From: Forficula auricularia
Taxonomy: Eukaryota > Arthropoda > Insecta > Dermaptera > Forficulidae
Reading direction: 5' to 3'
Length of the DNA stretch: 64,000 bases
Assembly: GCA_024734495.1 (NCBI GenBank)
Contig: JALMQS010000908.1
Location: forward strand, 62,001 to 126,000
The notes beneath the pieces were generated by a model. It was not told where the DNA came from. It ran no database searches and worked only from the letters and a program-made list of their open reading frames with translations. Made by a program: the position numbers and the translations under genes. Below, in pieces: positions 1 through 10,340 of the stretch (position 1 is its first letter; the number at the start of each line of letters is the position of its first letter).

Positions 1-582
1 TTCGGATTATTAGTCCATCATCAGGAGTTTACAAGACAATACTAATAATAATTAACGAGTGGTTTTTGACATTAAACATGGTTCCCAATATAACAAAATA
101 TAACATTTAACCTTACACAAGAAAAACACCAATGAAAATTTAAAATTTAAAAAAAAAATTGTTTTACAAAGATTTTCTTTAATTATAAAATATATAAATA
201 AATATAAGAAATCTAAGTAAATATGAATATTAATATAAATAAAAATTACAAGTATTGTAATTTTACTTTCTAATTCAATTCTAAAAAGACTTTATATTTA
301 TACTTGTAATTTTTATTTATATTAATATTCATATTTACTTAGATTTCTTATATTTACATTTATATATTTTATAATTAAAAAAGAAAAATCTTTGTAAAAC
401 AATTTTTTAAATTTTTTAAATTTTAAATTTTCATTGGTGTTTTTCTTGTGTAAGATTTGAATGTTATATTTTGTTATATTGGGAACCATGATTTGAATGT
501 CAAGAATGGCGACCACTCGTTCAATTATTATTAGTATTGTCTTGTAAACTCCTGATGATGGACTAATAATCCGAAATATATT
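1..582. repeat. Foldback repeat with hammerhead-like ends
   Basis: Two long inverted arms (about 1-260 and 296-575) surround an AT-rich centre; bases 1-16 are the reverse complement of 560-575. The right arm carries a hammerhead-like core at 552-582. The left arm carries the mirror copy (TCATCAG near 19-25, minus strand), cut by the window edge. The element therefore probably extends to the left of base 1. Confidence 0.8.
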
Positions 583-588
583 GAGTTT
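546..588 (+). ncRNA. Hammerhead-ribozyme-like motif (best stem I)
   Basis: Core CTGATGA at 552-558, stem II GGA/TCC, GAAA at 573-576, palindromic ATATAT as stem III, then U17 at 582. AAACTC just before the core pairs perfectly with GAGTTT just after the cleavage position (583-588), giving a 6-bp stem I. One extra T separates CTGATGA from stem II, as an extra base does in all copies here. Activity is inferred from structure only. Confidence 0.55.
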
Positions 589-842
589 GTATAAACCTCT
601 TTGAGTTTTATTTCATTCACTGTGAAACTACACACCCTTTACTCTATTAACTTAATTAAAATAAGTAAACGTACAATCACAAACGTAGAACCTCTAGCAT
701 AGTGCAAAATCATTTGCTACATGGAGAGTCTGCGAATGGTTTAGCTGGCGAGCTGAAACTTTATTTTGTTAAATCAAGAATATTTTCGAGTTTAGAGGGT
801 AGCCTCTGCTTCATTAGCACAGTCTGTGTATATACTTTACCC
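583..842. other. AT-rich spacer, nothing recognised
   Basis: No coding signal, repeat partner or RNA gene was seen. The short open frames here lack any family resemblance. Confidence 0.5.
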
Positions 843-1070
843 ACCAAAAACATAAATGTGAAAAAGGGGGCAAGTTCGGTATAAACGACGTTTGTGGTTG
901 TCGGCTTCGTCGATAAAAAAGTTGAGATCTGAATGGGTATCAAGTTCGACAGCAGTTCATTAAACCACACATATGGTTATCATAGGAATCTCCAAAGTTC
1001 TTCAATTGATTTAAAAGAAAATTTATTACGTTCTTTGATATTGAATTTATAGCTAAAAGAATTCTAACGT
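843..1070 (+). repeat. Single copy of repeat family B
   Basis: The sequence from CCAAAAACATAAATGTG onward matches one arm of the foldback at 3905-4393, including the GATTTAAAAGAAAATT and TTCTTTGATATT blocks. It is a solo arm with small indels relative to the other copies. Confidence 0.7.
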
Positions 1071-1549
1071 TGCATAGCGGAGGAAGGAGGAAGGGTTGTT
1101 TAATTAATTAATTAAATTCTCTATTTTCTATGGTTTTTATTTCCAATGAAATACTATGGAAGAATCTTTTGAAAATAAATTGTTCGAACAAGCTAAATAA
1201 TTAGAAGGTGAAATCTGTCCAGAAATCAAATTGCATGATTATGGGCGTATGCAGAGGGTGGCAGGGGCGCCATGACCCTCCTGGCTTTTCAAGTGTAGAA
1301 TTTTAAATTAAAAATTATTATTATTTTTACTTAGACGAGCTAGAGCGCTTGTATATTTTATGAGAGTTTATAACACTGAAAATATTTATAGCGAGGTTAT
1401 CCTGAATAATGAGAATTGGAGATCGTCTTGAATAGCTGCCACGTGATGACATAAATTATAACTATGGTCAGGCCCGGCCTGGCCCACCGGGACGTGTACC
1501 GGTACGCTCTCACCATCAGCGCTCTTTTGCAGGCAGGTCTGGATCTCCG
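1071..1549. other. Unassigned AT-rich stretch with two GC-rich patches
   Basis: GC-rich patches near 1240-1300 and 1466-1550 (the latter starting CAGGCCCGGCCTGGCCC) look like ends of decayed DNA transposons. No partner ends could be located. Confidence 0.3.
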
Positions 1550-2520
1550 ATTAAGCGAACTGACTCTAGGATGCTAAAATTTGGCATAATGGTAGAGTTT
1601 TGGGGGTAATAATGAAGGAAAAATCGAAAAATTCAGACTTTCTCTCTTTCAATCCCTAAATTGAAGGGGTGAAGATTGTAGAGTAAATTTTCATCATTTT
1701 TAAATACGTGATTCGGCAATTTTGTAGTTTGGAGGATTAATAAAGGTGAAAATTAATCATGTAAACTTTTACTACCCTTAACCTCTAAAATGAAGGGGTG
1801 AAATTGTTAGGGTAACAAACCTCACTCAAAAAAATAAATAAAAATAAAAGCTACACATTTGCTTACAAAAAGAAAAAAAACCTCACCCAAAACACTTGTG
1901 TGAAAAAACAGTCCAAAGTCTAGGGTGCAGCCAAGTTAAATTCGCCAAGAATAATTAAGTTAAGAAAATAGTACTTTCAATTAAAATACATTCTTTCCAT
2001 TTTGAATGTTAATCTAGATTTATGGATTCTAAATTTTTAATTTCAATTATTTTCATGAAACTTGGCTGGTCACGAATTTGGTTCATTCACCCTAATGACA
2101 TAATGCACAACAGCCAAGTTTCATGAAAATAATTTCAATTAAAAATTTAAAATCCATAAATCTAGATGGACATTCAAATTGGAAAGAATGCATTTTTATT
2201 CAATAATAATGTTTAGCTCAAATAGATTCTGAGTTATACACTTGAAAAAATGGCTAATTTTGCTACTGACTGACTCGCTCACTGACAGGTCATTAAAAAC
2301 TATCGGGTACTTATAATCATCATGATATTTTGCATGCTGGTATACTTTGGAAGACTTTCTCTCTTCCAACCCCTAAAATGAAGGGGTGAAGATTGTAGGA
2401 CAAATTTTGATCATTTTAAAGGTGTAATGACCCTAGGATGTTTAAATTTGACAATTTTGTAGATTTTGGGGGATTAATAAATGAGAAAATTAATCTTTAC
2501 TACTGCCACTTTGAAACTTT
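1550..2520. repeat. Repeat family K, two direct copies with an internal foldback
   Basis: Blocks near 1560-1810 and 2340-2510 share TTTCTCTCTTYCAAYCCCTA and GAAGGGGTGAAGATTGTAG. Inverted relatives lie at 4490-4870, where GTCAGTCAGTCAGTGAGTCA also appears, matching TGACTGACTCGCTCACTGAC near 2268-2287. Between the two copies, 1976-2067 and 2112-2199 form an inverted repeat. The style suggests a non-autonomous rolling-circle or MITE family; its class was not determined. Confidence 0.5.
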
Positions 2521-3179
2521 CTCACACTGTCATTTGAAATCGAAATACAAATTTTTAAAAATCAAATCCAATTCAACTTGAGACATTAAACATTTTTTTT
2601 GACTGCACATATAAAATTAGACCCTCCCCAAAATAATAATTCTATTAAAATTTTAAAATGAATTTTTATTTGAGTTAAAATAATTACTAAATTTAAAGGT
2701 ATTGCTCTAAAATTCGAGCTGCCACTGCTCTGACAGTAGCGATAGCAATATGATCGTTGTACTGTTGTATGCTTAAAAAAATATATTTTTATAAAAATTG
2801 AAAAACTCACTCGCTTTTAATCATTATGTTATAATATTAATTAGATATTATACCGAGTGTAGCACTTAAAAAAAACAGTCAAAACTTCTTAAACTAGGTT
2901 TAATTATCATAATCTTTTATCTCTCGGTATGCTAAGACCTACTCGCACTTGGCAGGCTTATTCTATGATAAGTTCATCTTCTTCGAGTGCCATACCCGAA
3001 ACGGGTGTCGGCGCCTCTCCACATATACCTGTGCTGAGTGTGTTTAGTTGTTTTACACAGATATTCGGGACCTACTTTTTAACGCCGGTTCTGAACGGCT
3101 AATTTGGAGAGGTCACTTGGCAATTATACTCTTGGTAGGTTGCCATTACTTTCCAAGAGGAGGCGACTGCAAATATCTA
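2521..3179. other. AT-rich spacer, nothing recognised
   Basis: No coding, RNA or repeat partner was identified. A short GC-richer patch lies at about 2990-3030. Confidence 0.4.
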
Positions 3180-3257
3180 TCTGCCGAGACTCGGTCTCGA
3201 ACCAGCGATCTTCGAGTCAGCGACCCAACACTCTAACCACTGACCCACAGTCGCCTC
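3180..3257 (-). repeat. tRNA-derived SINE head
   Basis: Read on the minus strand it has a GGGTCAGTGGTTAGAG A-box region and a GGTTCGAGACC B-box at tRNA-like spacing. There is no 7-bp acceptor stem, so it is a SINE remnant and not a tRNA gene. The body may extend left toward 2990. Confidence 0.65.
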
Positions 3258-3904
3258 TGATAAGTTCATAGGCACCGACAATATATTATGCCACTGCTTG
3301 TACTATATATATCGATAAGTATATCGATATTATTTCTAAGCATTCGCCCTTCTATATATTATTTGTCCTTACTAAGCTCTAAAAAAACACTTAATACCAT
3401 TGAAGAAGAGGTAAAACTTACAAAATCACCTTGACCCCCACTGAATGAATAATAAACACCTTTTGACTCATTTTATGCTTTCAAACTATTTCCATTCTTA
3501 AATTAAAAATGAAATAAGTATTAAAATGAGGTTTCAGCATTAGTCGTTAGGATATTAATCCGTGACTGTCCTTGGTAGTTATTAGTATTAATCCAAAGCT
3601 GAGCTTATTCAACTGTTCTATTAGAAATCGTTTAAAATTCTACATAAAAGCCAGCTTTGGGATAATAATGAACTCAGATGATTTTTAAATTAAATTAAAA
3701 GCAATAAATTCAAAGGAATTTGATTTTGGCATTAAAAATAATGATTTATTAATTATTTAAGGGAAAACGCATTGTTTTTCTTTGACAATTTATCATGTAA
3801 CTCTTTCAACCTGATTATGACAAAGAAAATTAATAGTGACAGAAAAACGAGAGAATAGAAAAGAAAGAGAAAAATCATTTCGAAAATGGATTTTTTATAT
3901 CTAT
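3258..3904. other. AT-rich spacer, nothing recognised
   Basis: No coding or repeat signal was found beyond simple AT sequence. Confidence 0.4.
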
Positions 3905-4393
3905 GACCAAAAACATAAATGTGAAAAAGGGGTCAAGTTCGGTACAAACGGCTTCGCCGACAAAGCTTTTGAGATCTAAACGGGTACCAAGTTCCATATC
4001 AGTTGCTTAACGTTGAACGTTCTTCAAATGATTTAAAAGAAAATTAGGTTAGGTTCTTTGATATTAAATTTATAACTCTGCAAGTTATAATAGTCAATAA
4101 CTTACGTTTAACGTTATGATATTTAATACAAGCTTAAAATTTAGCTTTGCTAGTTGTTCTATTTTTACAACAAACAATTTAGTTGGATATAAAAACTTGC
4201 CAAGTTATAAATTTAATATCAAAGAACGTTACAAATTTTCTTTTAAATCAATTGAAGAACGTTGTAAATTCCAGTAGCTATGATTTAAGCAACTGCTTAT
4301 GGAACATGGTACCTGTTTAGATGTCAACTATCTTTGTCGGCGAAGGCGTTTGTACCGAACTTGGACCATTTTTCACATTTATGTTTTTGGTCA
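3905..4393. repeat. Foldback of repeat family B
   Basis: Two inverted arms (about 3905-4090 and 4190-4393) both start GACCAAAAACATAAATGTG when read inward. The arms diverge by point changes and small indels, so this is an old inverted dimer. A solo arm lies at 843-1070. No hammerhead-like core was seen. Confidence 0.8.
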
Positions 4394-4489
4394 GATTAAT
4401 TTTTGAAAAGTTTTATCCTTTAATAATTACATTTAAACATTTATACTAATAATTATTAAATATTTTTCATAAAATATCTGTTAAATAAT

Positions 4490-4870
4490 AGGACGGTTTT
4501 TCATAAATTTTACCCATTCATTTCCGGCCCCGAAGAAGGAAAAGTTTCAGGTTTTCAATTTCCTCCTTTATCAATGTGCCAAGCTTTACCAATATGCCAA
4601 ATTTCAGCATTCTAGCTTGATTGTATTTTCACTATATGTATCAAGCCTATAATAAATTTTACCCCTTCATTTTAGGTCCTGAAAAAGGGAAAGTTTCACT
4701 TTTTCCATTTTTTATTTTAATTGTAGCCCAAACTCTACCAGTATGCGAAATTTCAGTATTCTAGGATCAGCAAAAGTACTCTAAGATTTTGATATGTGAG
4801 TCAGTCAGTCAGTGAGTCAGTGTTAAAAATGGCAATTTTCAGACATTAATAAATCAAAAACTATAATAGG
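4490..4870 (-). repeat. Repeat family K, inverted relative
   Basis: It shares, in opposite orientation, the CCCCTTCATTTTAGG and TGCCAAATTTCAGCATTCTAG blocks with 1550-2520. The segment is duplicated internally (about 4495-4620 and 4650-4770) and ends in short GTCA/GTGA tandem repeats. Confidence 0.5.
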
Positions 4871-5339
4871 TTTATTCATGAAATTTGGGATTCTAGGTGT
4901 TCCAGTGGGCTTTATTAGACATTCAAAATTTCCCTTCTAAATGTATAATTTTAATTATTTTTCTTCAATAATCAGCATCCGATGATGATAAAAGCGCCCT
5001 TGTATAATTATAAATATTTCTTTTCAATAAATCATCAGCTCGCGTTCGCCTTAGTCTACAAGTACTGACATGTTTCGCTGCAAGTTGACACTGGTTGCCG
5101 GCATGGTCAGGCGTTATCTCTGCTTATAGAAGCGCCCTTTCGTGTTTTTATTATTTGTCCTTAACTTTACAATTATTTATTTATTTCTTCAAGACAATAT
5201 GATTTGCGATAATCAAAATAAAATTAATTTTCTGTTTTATTAAATACATAAGATGTTTCTTAAAATTTTCAGGATTCTAAGGAAAATTTCTAATAAAAAA
5301 TAAATTTCTAATAAAAATAAAATAGTTTTCTTTGAAAAA

Positions 5340-5625
5340 ATTTTGTTTTGCCGAGAGTAGCAGCGTTGTTGATTCATAAAGAGAAATCAATGAGGTGCTT
5401 GGTGTAAATTAACATATACATATACCTACCAAATATTAAATAGATGGATGGAAGGCAGCCCAAGAATAATGAAAAAATAAAATTTTAAGAAAAAAATTTA
5501 TTGGAAAGTTATTTTTATCCTCTTAAAAATCGACGTTTCTGAAGACCTTCTCTCTTTCTTCAAAAATTACTTTATAATAAATTTATTTTTTCATTATTCT
5601 TAAGCTACCTTCTATCAATTCTCTA
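5340..5625. repeat. Foldback tail fragment plus small inverted repeat
   Basis: 5340-5400 (TTTTGTTTTGCCGAGAGTAGCAG) is the outer end of the hammerhead foldback family seen at 46697-47103. Just downstream, about 5440-5475 and 5585-5625 form a short imperfect inverted repeat around GGAAGGCAGC / GCTACCTTC. Confidence 0.55.
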
Positions 5626-5654
5626 ACGTTGTAATATAATATAGAGAATAGGCA

Positions 5655-6494
5655 TAAAATAGCTACTTGAAGGGGGTAATCAAAATAATTAATATGTTGA
5701 CGGTAACAAATTTTTTCGCTACGGGGCAGGACGAGACGAGGATGGATATTTTTTCCTTTACCATACAGGGTATGGTCAAGTATTGTAATCGTGCATGAAA
5801 AAAGTAGTTTTTTCCTTCTTTTTTTTAGAAATATCTCAAAAATGGATTAAACTATTTTGATTAAAAAAATTGAGCGAAACCATGGCATTTCGGTCTATAA
5901 AAAATCCCTAATAAGTGAACATCGAAAAAATTATATTTTTCGAGATAATAATTGTTTTGGCAAAATGTCTGTAAGTCTGTTAGTCTGTGCGTTACCAAAT
6001 TTTTGTGGACGAGCTAGCTCAAAAACTAGTGTGAATATCGAAACCAAATTTCACACGTAGTTTTGGTCCATTGAGATTAAGAGCTGATTAGATTTTGGTG
6101 CATATCGACACAAAATTAAGGGGGGTGGAGGGGGTTAAAAATTAAAAATCTAGGCCATTTGAGCAAACTCCATCAAATTTTGTATACATAATCAGTGAGA
6201 CCGCAAAAACTAACCATCCAAAATGGGGGGGGCTCAAAAAAAGAAAAAGACCCTTCTACCAAACTCAATCAAATTTTGTATACATAATCAGTGGCCCCAC
6301 AGTAATCTAAAAATGGAAAAACTAACCCCCTTCCCCTATACGATTATAAATAATTTTATTAAATATTAAATAAAAGTGAGGGGCCAGGTTGTATGATAAA
6401 GTCAAGTGGATGGCCACATCAGACACTCCAGCTTATTTTAACATGGCTTGTTTGATCACAGGGGTAATGAAACTGAAAAGGTTAGGAACCACTG
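5655..6494 (-). mobile_element. hAT-type MITE split by a family D insertion
   Basis: It is the same MITE as 17005-17214, in reverse. Its inner part lies at about 5655-5756 and its terminal part at about 6430-6494, ending GGTTAGGAACCACTG. The two halves are separated by a roughly 660-bp family D element, so family D inserted later than the MITE. Confidence 0.65.
5757..6425 (+). mobile_element. Repeat family D, copy 1
   Basis: It starts TTTACCATACAGGG and ends GTATGATAAAGTCAAGTGG... GGCCACATCAGA, so the ends contain an inverted TTTACCATAC / GTATGGTAAA motif. The same element is at 27538-28200 (+) and 31575-32270 (minus). It has no conserved open frame and is non-autonomous. Class not determined. 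Confidence 0.65.
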
Positions 6495-6713
6495 TACTAT
6501 AGTAAATAAAGATGCTAAGTACGATTGAGATTCGAATGCCGAGAGTTACGTACCTAATAAATTAATATATTAGAATACTAATTTAAGAATCTTCTAAATG
6601 GTTGTAATATTCTACATCCATTATTGTGTAGTATTTATTATTCAATGAAATATGCAACTCTCAGATTTAATATTATAATTAATTATTAAACTTCATAACA
6701 TCCATATTATTTC

Positions 6714-7518
6714 ACGAGCTTTTCGTGCGTGCCTTCGGCACGCCCTCGAAACTCGGCCCTCCGGGCAGCGTCTCGGTCCAAAAATTTTATTCCTCTTAAA
6801 AAACCACACGCCAAATGTATACCCGTAAACTACCGAAAATACATCGTCTCTTAAAAGATTCGCATCTTTAATTTTTGAGTGGCGGGGGGGGGGGGGGGAG
6901 GAACAATTATCAATATATTTAATGTTTCTTAATTTAAAAAGAATTGGAGTCTTTCATTTCAAAATTCGAATATATATATTTCAAATTTGCCTGGTTAATG
7001 AAAATCGATTGGAGCCATCAGTTTAAAATCAGAGCTGAGAATTATATTTCAAATTTGCCTCGTTAATTAATATATATTTAATGTTTCTTAATTTAAAATC
7101 TATTGGTGTTTTTCATTTTCATTCGAGTTCAAATGAATACAATATTATCTAGACACAAAGTCTAAATCAAAAATATATAGTTTTAGTAAAAGAAATCAAG
7201 ATATAAATATTAATGTGACATTGGTCTAGTGGTTAGAGCTGATGACCATAGTTCAAGAGTTCGTCGGTTCGATTCTAGGCAAGAGGGTAATTTTTTTAGA
7301 GAAATTTCTCTAAGCGTTGTTACAAATTAATCTAGATGAATATATATAGTAAGAAATCAATCAAGATATAAATATTAATGTGACATTGGTCTAGTGGTTA
7401 GAGCTGATGACCATAGTTCAAGAGTTCGTCGGCTCGATTCTAGGCAAGAGGGTAATTTTTTTAGAGAAATTTCTCTAAGCGTTGTTACAAATTAATCTAG
7501 ATGAATATATATAGTATA
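6714..7518 (-). mobile_element. Insertion in the palindrome arm, Helitron-like candidate
   Basis: Its left edge is a GC-rich hairpin module (GCGTGCCTTCGGCACGC, then CTCGGCCCTCCGGGCAGCG) that recurs in reverse at about 45825-45905. Its right edge is TATATATAG, resembling the TCTATATATA start of the element at 44684. No clean CTRR end was found, so the Helitron label is tentative. Confidence 0.4.
7191..7517 (+). repeat. Tandem pair of tRNA-derived SINE units
   Basis: Two nearly identical 165-bp units (second starting about 7356). Each has a TGGTCTAGTGG A-box and a GGTTCGATTC or GGCTCGATTC B-box, followed by an AATTTCTCTAAGCG hairpin tail and TATATATAG. The A-box resembles tRNA-Glu/Gly/Asp heads. 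Near-identity suggests a recent duplication. There is no acceptor stem, so these are not functional tRNA genes. Confidence 0.75.
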
Positions 7519-7589
7519 TATGGATCAAGTATGTCAGCAGATATTTGGACGGGAAAGTAGCAAATCAAATAATTCTCATCGATTTACGC

Positions 7590-7622
7590 GACGTTTCGCC
7601 AATTTTATATCGGCTTCATCAG
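7590..7622 (-). ncRNA. Hammerhead-ribozyme-like core
   Basis: On the minus strand: CTGATGA, stem II GCCGAT/ATTGGC, GAAAC, then GTC. Stem III is reduced to the palindrome ACGT. Stem I can form four pairs (ATGT with GCGT). The partner copy at 8957-8989 has GATAC in place of GAAAC and is probably inactive. Confidence 0.55.
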
Positions 7623-7715
7623 ACATTTCAATAATTATAATTAATTATAATCCAGACATTTAAAGCTTTCTTATATATAAATTAAATAATTATTCAGGCC
7701 ATGTATTGTATTGAG

Positions 7716-8831
7716 CAGCGATTCTTAGCAAAGGGGGCCGCGAAAATATTAGAATTCTTTAAGTTTTTATATCTTTACAAATAAAATAAATAAATAAAAA
7801 AAATGTTTACTATTTTTTATAAGTGATAATTATGTAAGTGACAGATGAATTTAATGACATCTCAATATTCTTAAACATAGTTAAACTAAATGAAAAGGTT
7901 GAGCCCATAGGTAAATTTGACCCAAACAGTCAGACAGACAGACAAAATTACAAGTTAAATAAAACCGTGTAAATATTTTTTATAAGTCTATGTTTACACT
8001 ATATTTTATACTATAGCAAATATACTTTCATTTGCAAATATACCTATTTTTCAAGAAATGTTTTATTACTGACAATCTGATAAAGCAACTAAATTTATCT
8101 ATGAAAGGAAATCAACATACATTTTTTTCCATGCGAGATAAAATAGAGGCGATGAAAATGAAACTTCGTACATGGATTCGAAGAATAGAATCGAATCTTT
8201 CCGAAATGTTTCCAAATTATTCTCAAATGATTACAGATAATTGTGAATTTGATAAAGAACATACAAATTATTTAATTCAATATCATCTCCAACAATTATT
8301 TGAAAAATTTGACAAATATTTTCCAAATAATGAAATTGATAGCAGAAAATTGTCGATTCGAGATTCCTATAATAACTGGGATAATGCCAATTTATCACCA
8401 ACCCACGATGACACTGTGATTGAATTGATAAAGGATTTAAGTTTGAATTCACTTTTCAAGAAAAAAAGTTTGGTACAATTTTGGATACATATTCGGAAGG
8501 AATATCCACACTTGCCATACAACAACCTTTTGTTTCTACATATCTGTGTGAAAAGGGATTTTCCACAATGGTCAATATTAAAACGAAGCAACGTAATCGA
8601 CTCCGAACAGATTCTCTCTTGCATGCGAATAGCTTTAAAAGTAACTCATTTGAAGTGCGAATAGACAAATTAGTGGAGTGTATTCAACATCATTTATGAA
8701 TTATTGTTACATTTGAGAATTTTTTCTTTGAGCGAGTATGTTATCTAATGGTTAGGGGGTGTACCTTTTGGCCGCGAAAATATTTTAGGATTTTAAGGGG
8801 GCCGCGAATAATAAAAGGTTAAGAACCACTG
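7716..8831 (+). mobile_element. Non-autonomous hAT element with 8-bp target duplication
   Basis: The ends are CAGCGATTCTTAGCAAAG and, in reverse, CAGTGGTTCTTAACCTTT; both are followed inward by GGGGGCCGCGAA. It is flanked by gtattgag (7708-7715) and gtatagag (8832-8839), a 7/8 match of the duplication length typical of hAT. It contains the broken transposase at 8032-8699. Confidence 0.85.
8032..8699 (+). pseudogene. Broken hAT transposase (ZBED5/SCAND3-like C-terminal half)
   Basis: The first frame (8032-8664) includes MRDKIEAMKMKLRTWIRRIE and SLVQFWIHIRKEYPHL. These resemble the helical region and the start of the C-terminal dimerisation domain of the hAT-derived ZBED5/SCAND3-like protein group. 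The conserved end of that domain (STYLCEKGFSTMVNIKTKQR, then RIDKLVECI) is in the next frame, at 8481-8699, so a frameshift near 8520 breaks the gene. The BED zinc finger and most of the RNase-H-like catalytic core are missing. The element inserted into the centre of the palindrome and would need a transposase from elsewhere to move. Confidence 0.8.
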
Positions 8832-8956
8832 GTATAGAGTCAAAGACAAAAGAATTAGTCAAAATATACTATAAAAAGAATCAGGGACAATTGAGTTAAT
8901 TCAGAAACATGTGCATATCTATTATATCTTATTATTAATTATAATTATTCAGACGC

Positions 8957-8989
8957 CTGATGAAGCCGAAATAAAATTGGCGATACGTC
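8957..8989 (+). ncRNA. Hammerhead-like core, degenerate
   Basis: CTGATGA, stem II GCCGAA/TTGGC, then GATAC in place of GAAAC, then GTC. It mirrors 7590-7622. The core A-to-T change is expected to abolish cleavage. Confidence 0.45.
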
Positions 8990-9265
8990 GCGTAAATCGA
9001 TGAGAATTTTTTGATTTATTACTTTCCCGTCTAAATATCTGCTAACATACTTGATTCATTAAATAATATGGATGCTATGGAGTTTAATAATTAATTATAA
9101 TATTAAATCTGAGAGTAGCATATTTCATTGAATAATAAATACTACACAATAATGGAAGCAGAATAGTACAAACATTTAGAAGATTCTTAAATTAGTATTC
9201 TAATATATTAATTTATTAGGTACGTAACTCTCGGTATTCGAATCCCAATCATACTTAGCATCTTT

Positions 9266-9435
9266 ATTTTTCTTTAATTTTAAGGTGTATGGTAAATATT
9301 TTAATAAACGTTTAAAAATATTTTATTGATTTTATAGGTATCTGAGAAAAAAATGATCTCAAGTGGACTTAAAACATGGACCTCTAAGTGTATTTATAGG
9401 GTAGAATAAAAACACTACAAAAATAATTTCAAAAT
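9266..9435. other. Short AT-rich spacer
   Basis: No feature was recognised. Confidence 0.4.
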
Positions 9436-9801
9436 TTATTGGAGTAAAATCGATATAGGAATGTTAGTGTTATTTCCTCGATCGGGTGTTCTTTGTCGAC
9501 GTAAAGGCTTGATGGATTCTTGAGGAAGTGTATTTGTGAAGTGTATTTTTAGCTGCTTACTTGTTGGTTCCGCTCCTGCTGGCTGCTCTGGTCCTAAGAT
9601 CGTCAGTACGGTCAACCAAAAGGGACTTTTCCTGTTCCCTTTTCGATTAACATTTCTAGTTGCGTAATCTTCATAATAAATAGACAGGGTATTATAATGT
9701 TTTAAATTACAATTTTGATGTTTTATGAGGCTCTTGAAAATCTTGAAACAGATGGAATGTCTCGTTAAGAAAAGAAATAAAATTTCCTTATTTTCTAACA
9801 A
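9436..9801 (-). pseudogene. Unidentified open frame downstream of a hammerhead-like core
   Basis: A 121-codon open frame on the minus strand with no ATG start. It is basic and proline-rich at the C-terminus (KPLRRQRTPDRGNN). I do not recognise a family and see no reverse-transcriptase motifs. It lies about 25 bp after the degenerate hammerhead-like core at 9826-9855 and in the same sense. The 5' part of a Penelope-type element would be expected there, so it may be TE coding sequence. Only the left arm of the palindrome contains it. Confidence 0.3.
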
Positions 9802-10340
9802 TTTATTTTGATGAAAAATCTTTGAGACGTTTGCCGGATATTCTCACACATCATGTCTACAAGGAAAACATAATCTTAATTACAGTCAATTATATTCACA
9901 TGTCATTCTCAAGATAAAGAAAAAGGAGAAAAAGAAACTCACCCATGCTTTTCATAATATAGTATATATATCTGTGTAGAATGTCATTTTCTTTTTAAAG
10001 TTAATAACATTATAATCAAAATGACATTCTACACAGATATATGTACTATATTATGAAAAGCATGGGTGAGTTTCTTTTTTTTCTCTCTCCTTTTTCTTTA
10101 TCTTGAAAATGACATGTGAATATGAATTGACTGTAATTAATATTATGTTTTCCTTGCAGACTGATGATGGTGTGAGAATATCCGCCGAAACGTCTCTAAA
10201 GTTTTTCATGAAAATAAATTGTTAGAATATAAGAAAATTTTATTTCTTTTTCCTAACGAAGACATTCTATCTGTTTCCAAGGTTTTCAAGGGCCTCAAAA
10301 AACACCAAAATTGTAGTTCATAATAAATGTTTTGAATTTT
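9680..10340. repeat. Foldback repeat with hammerhead-like ends
   Basis: Arms of about 300 bp (9680-9995 and 10020-10340) meet around 10008. The inner parts are almost identical (ACATTCTACACAGATATAT is in both). The right arm has an intact hammerhead-like core and the left arm a decayed one. Confidence 0.8.
10161..10194 (+). ncRNA. Hammerhead-ribozyme-like core
   Basis: CTGATGA, extra T, stem II GGTG/CGCC, GAAAC at 10187-10191, GTC at 10192-10194. Stem I can pair AGA with TCT and, after an internal loop, CTT with AAG. Stem III is the palindrome ACGT. Confidence 0.6.

Larger units (their letters stand above)
6498..9265. repeat. Large nested palindrome
   Basis: The outer left arm (about 6498-6713) pairs with 9063-9265, and the inner left arm (about 7519-7625) pairs with 8953-9060. 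On the right the two arm segments are contiguous. On the left they are separated by about 800 bp, so something inserted into the left arm. The centre is occupied by a hAT element (7716-8831). Both inner arms carry a hammerhead-like core. It is best read as one inverted-dimer element that later received two insertions. Confidence 0.8.

Noticed and set aside
7215..7290. Functional tRNA gene
   Set aside because: A- and B-boxes are present but no acceptor or clear anticodon stem forms, and the unit is repeated with a SINE tail.
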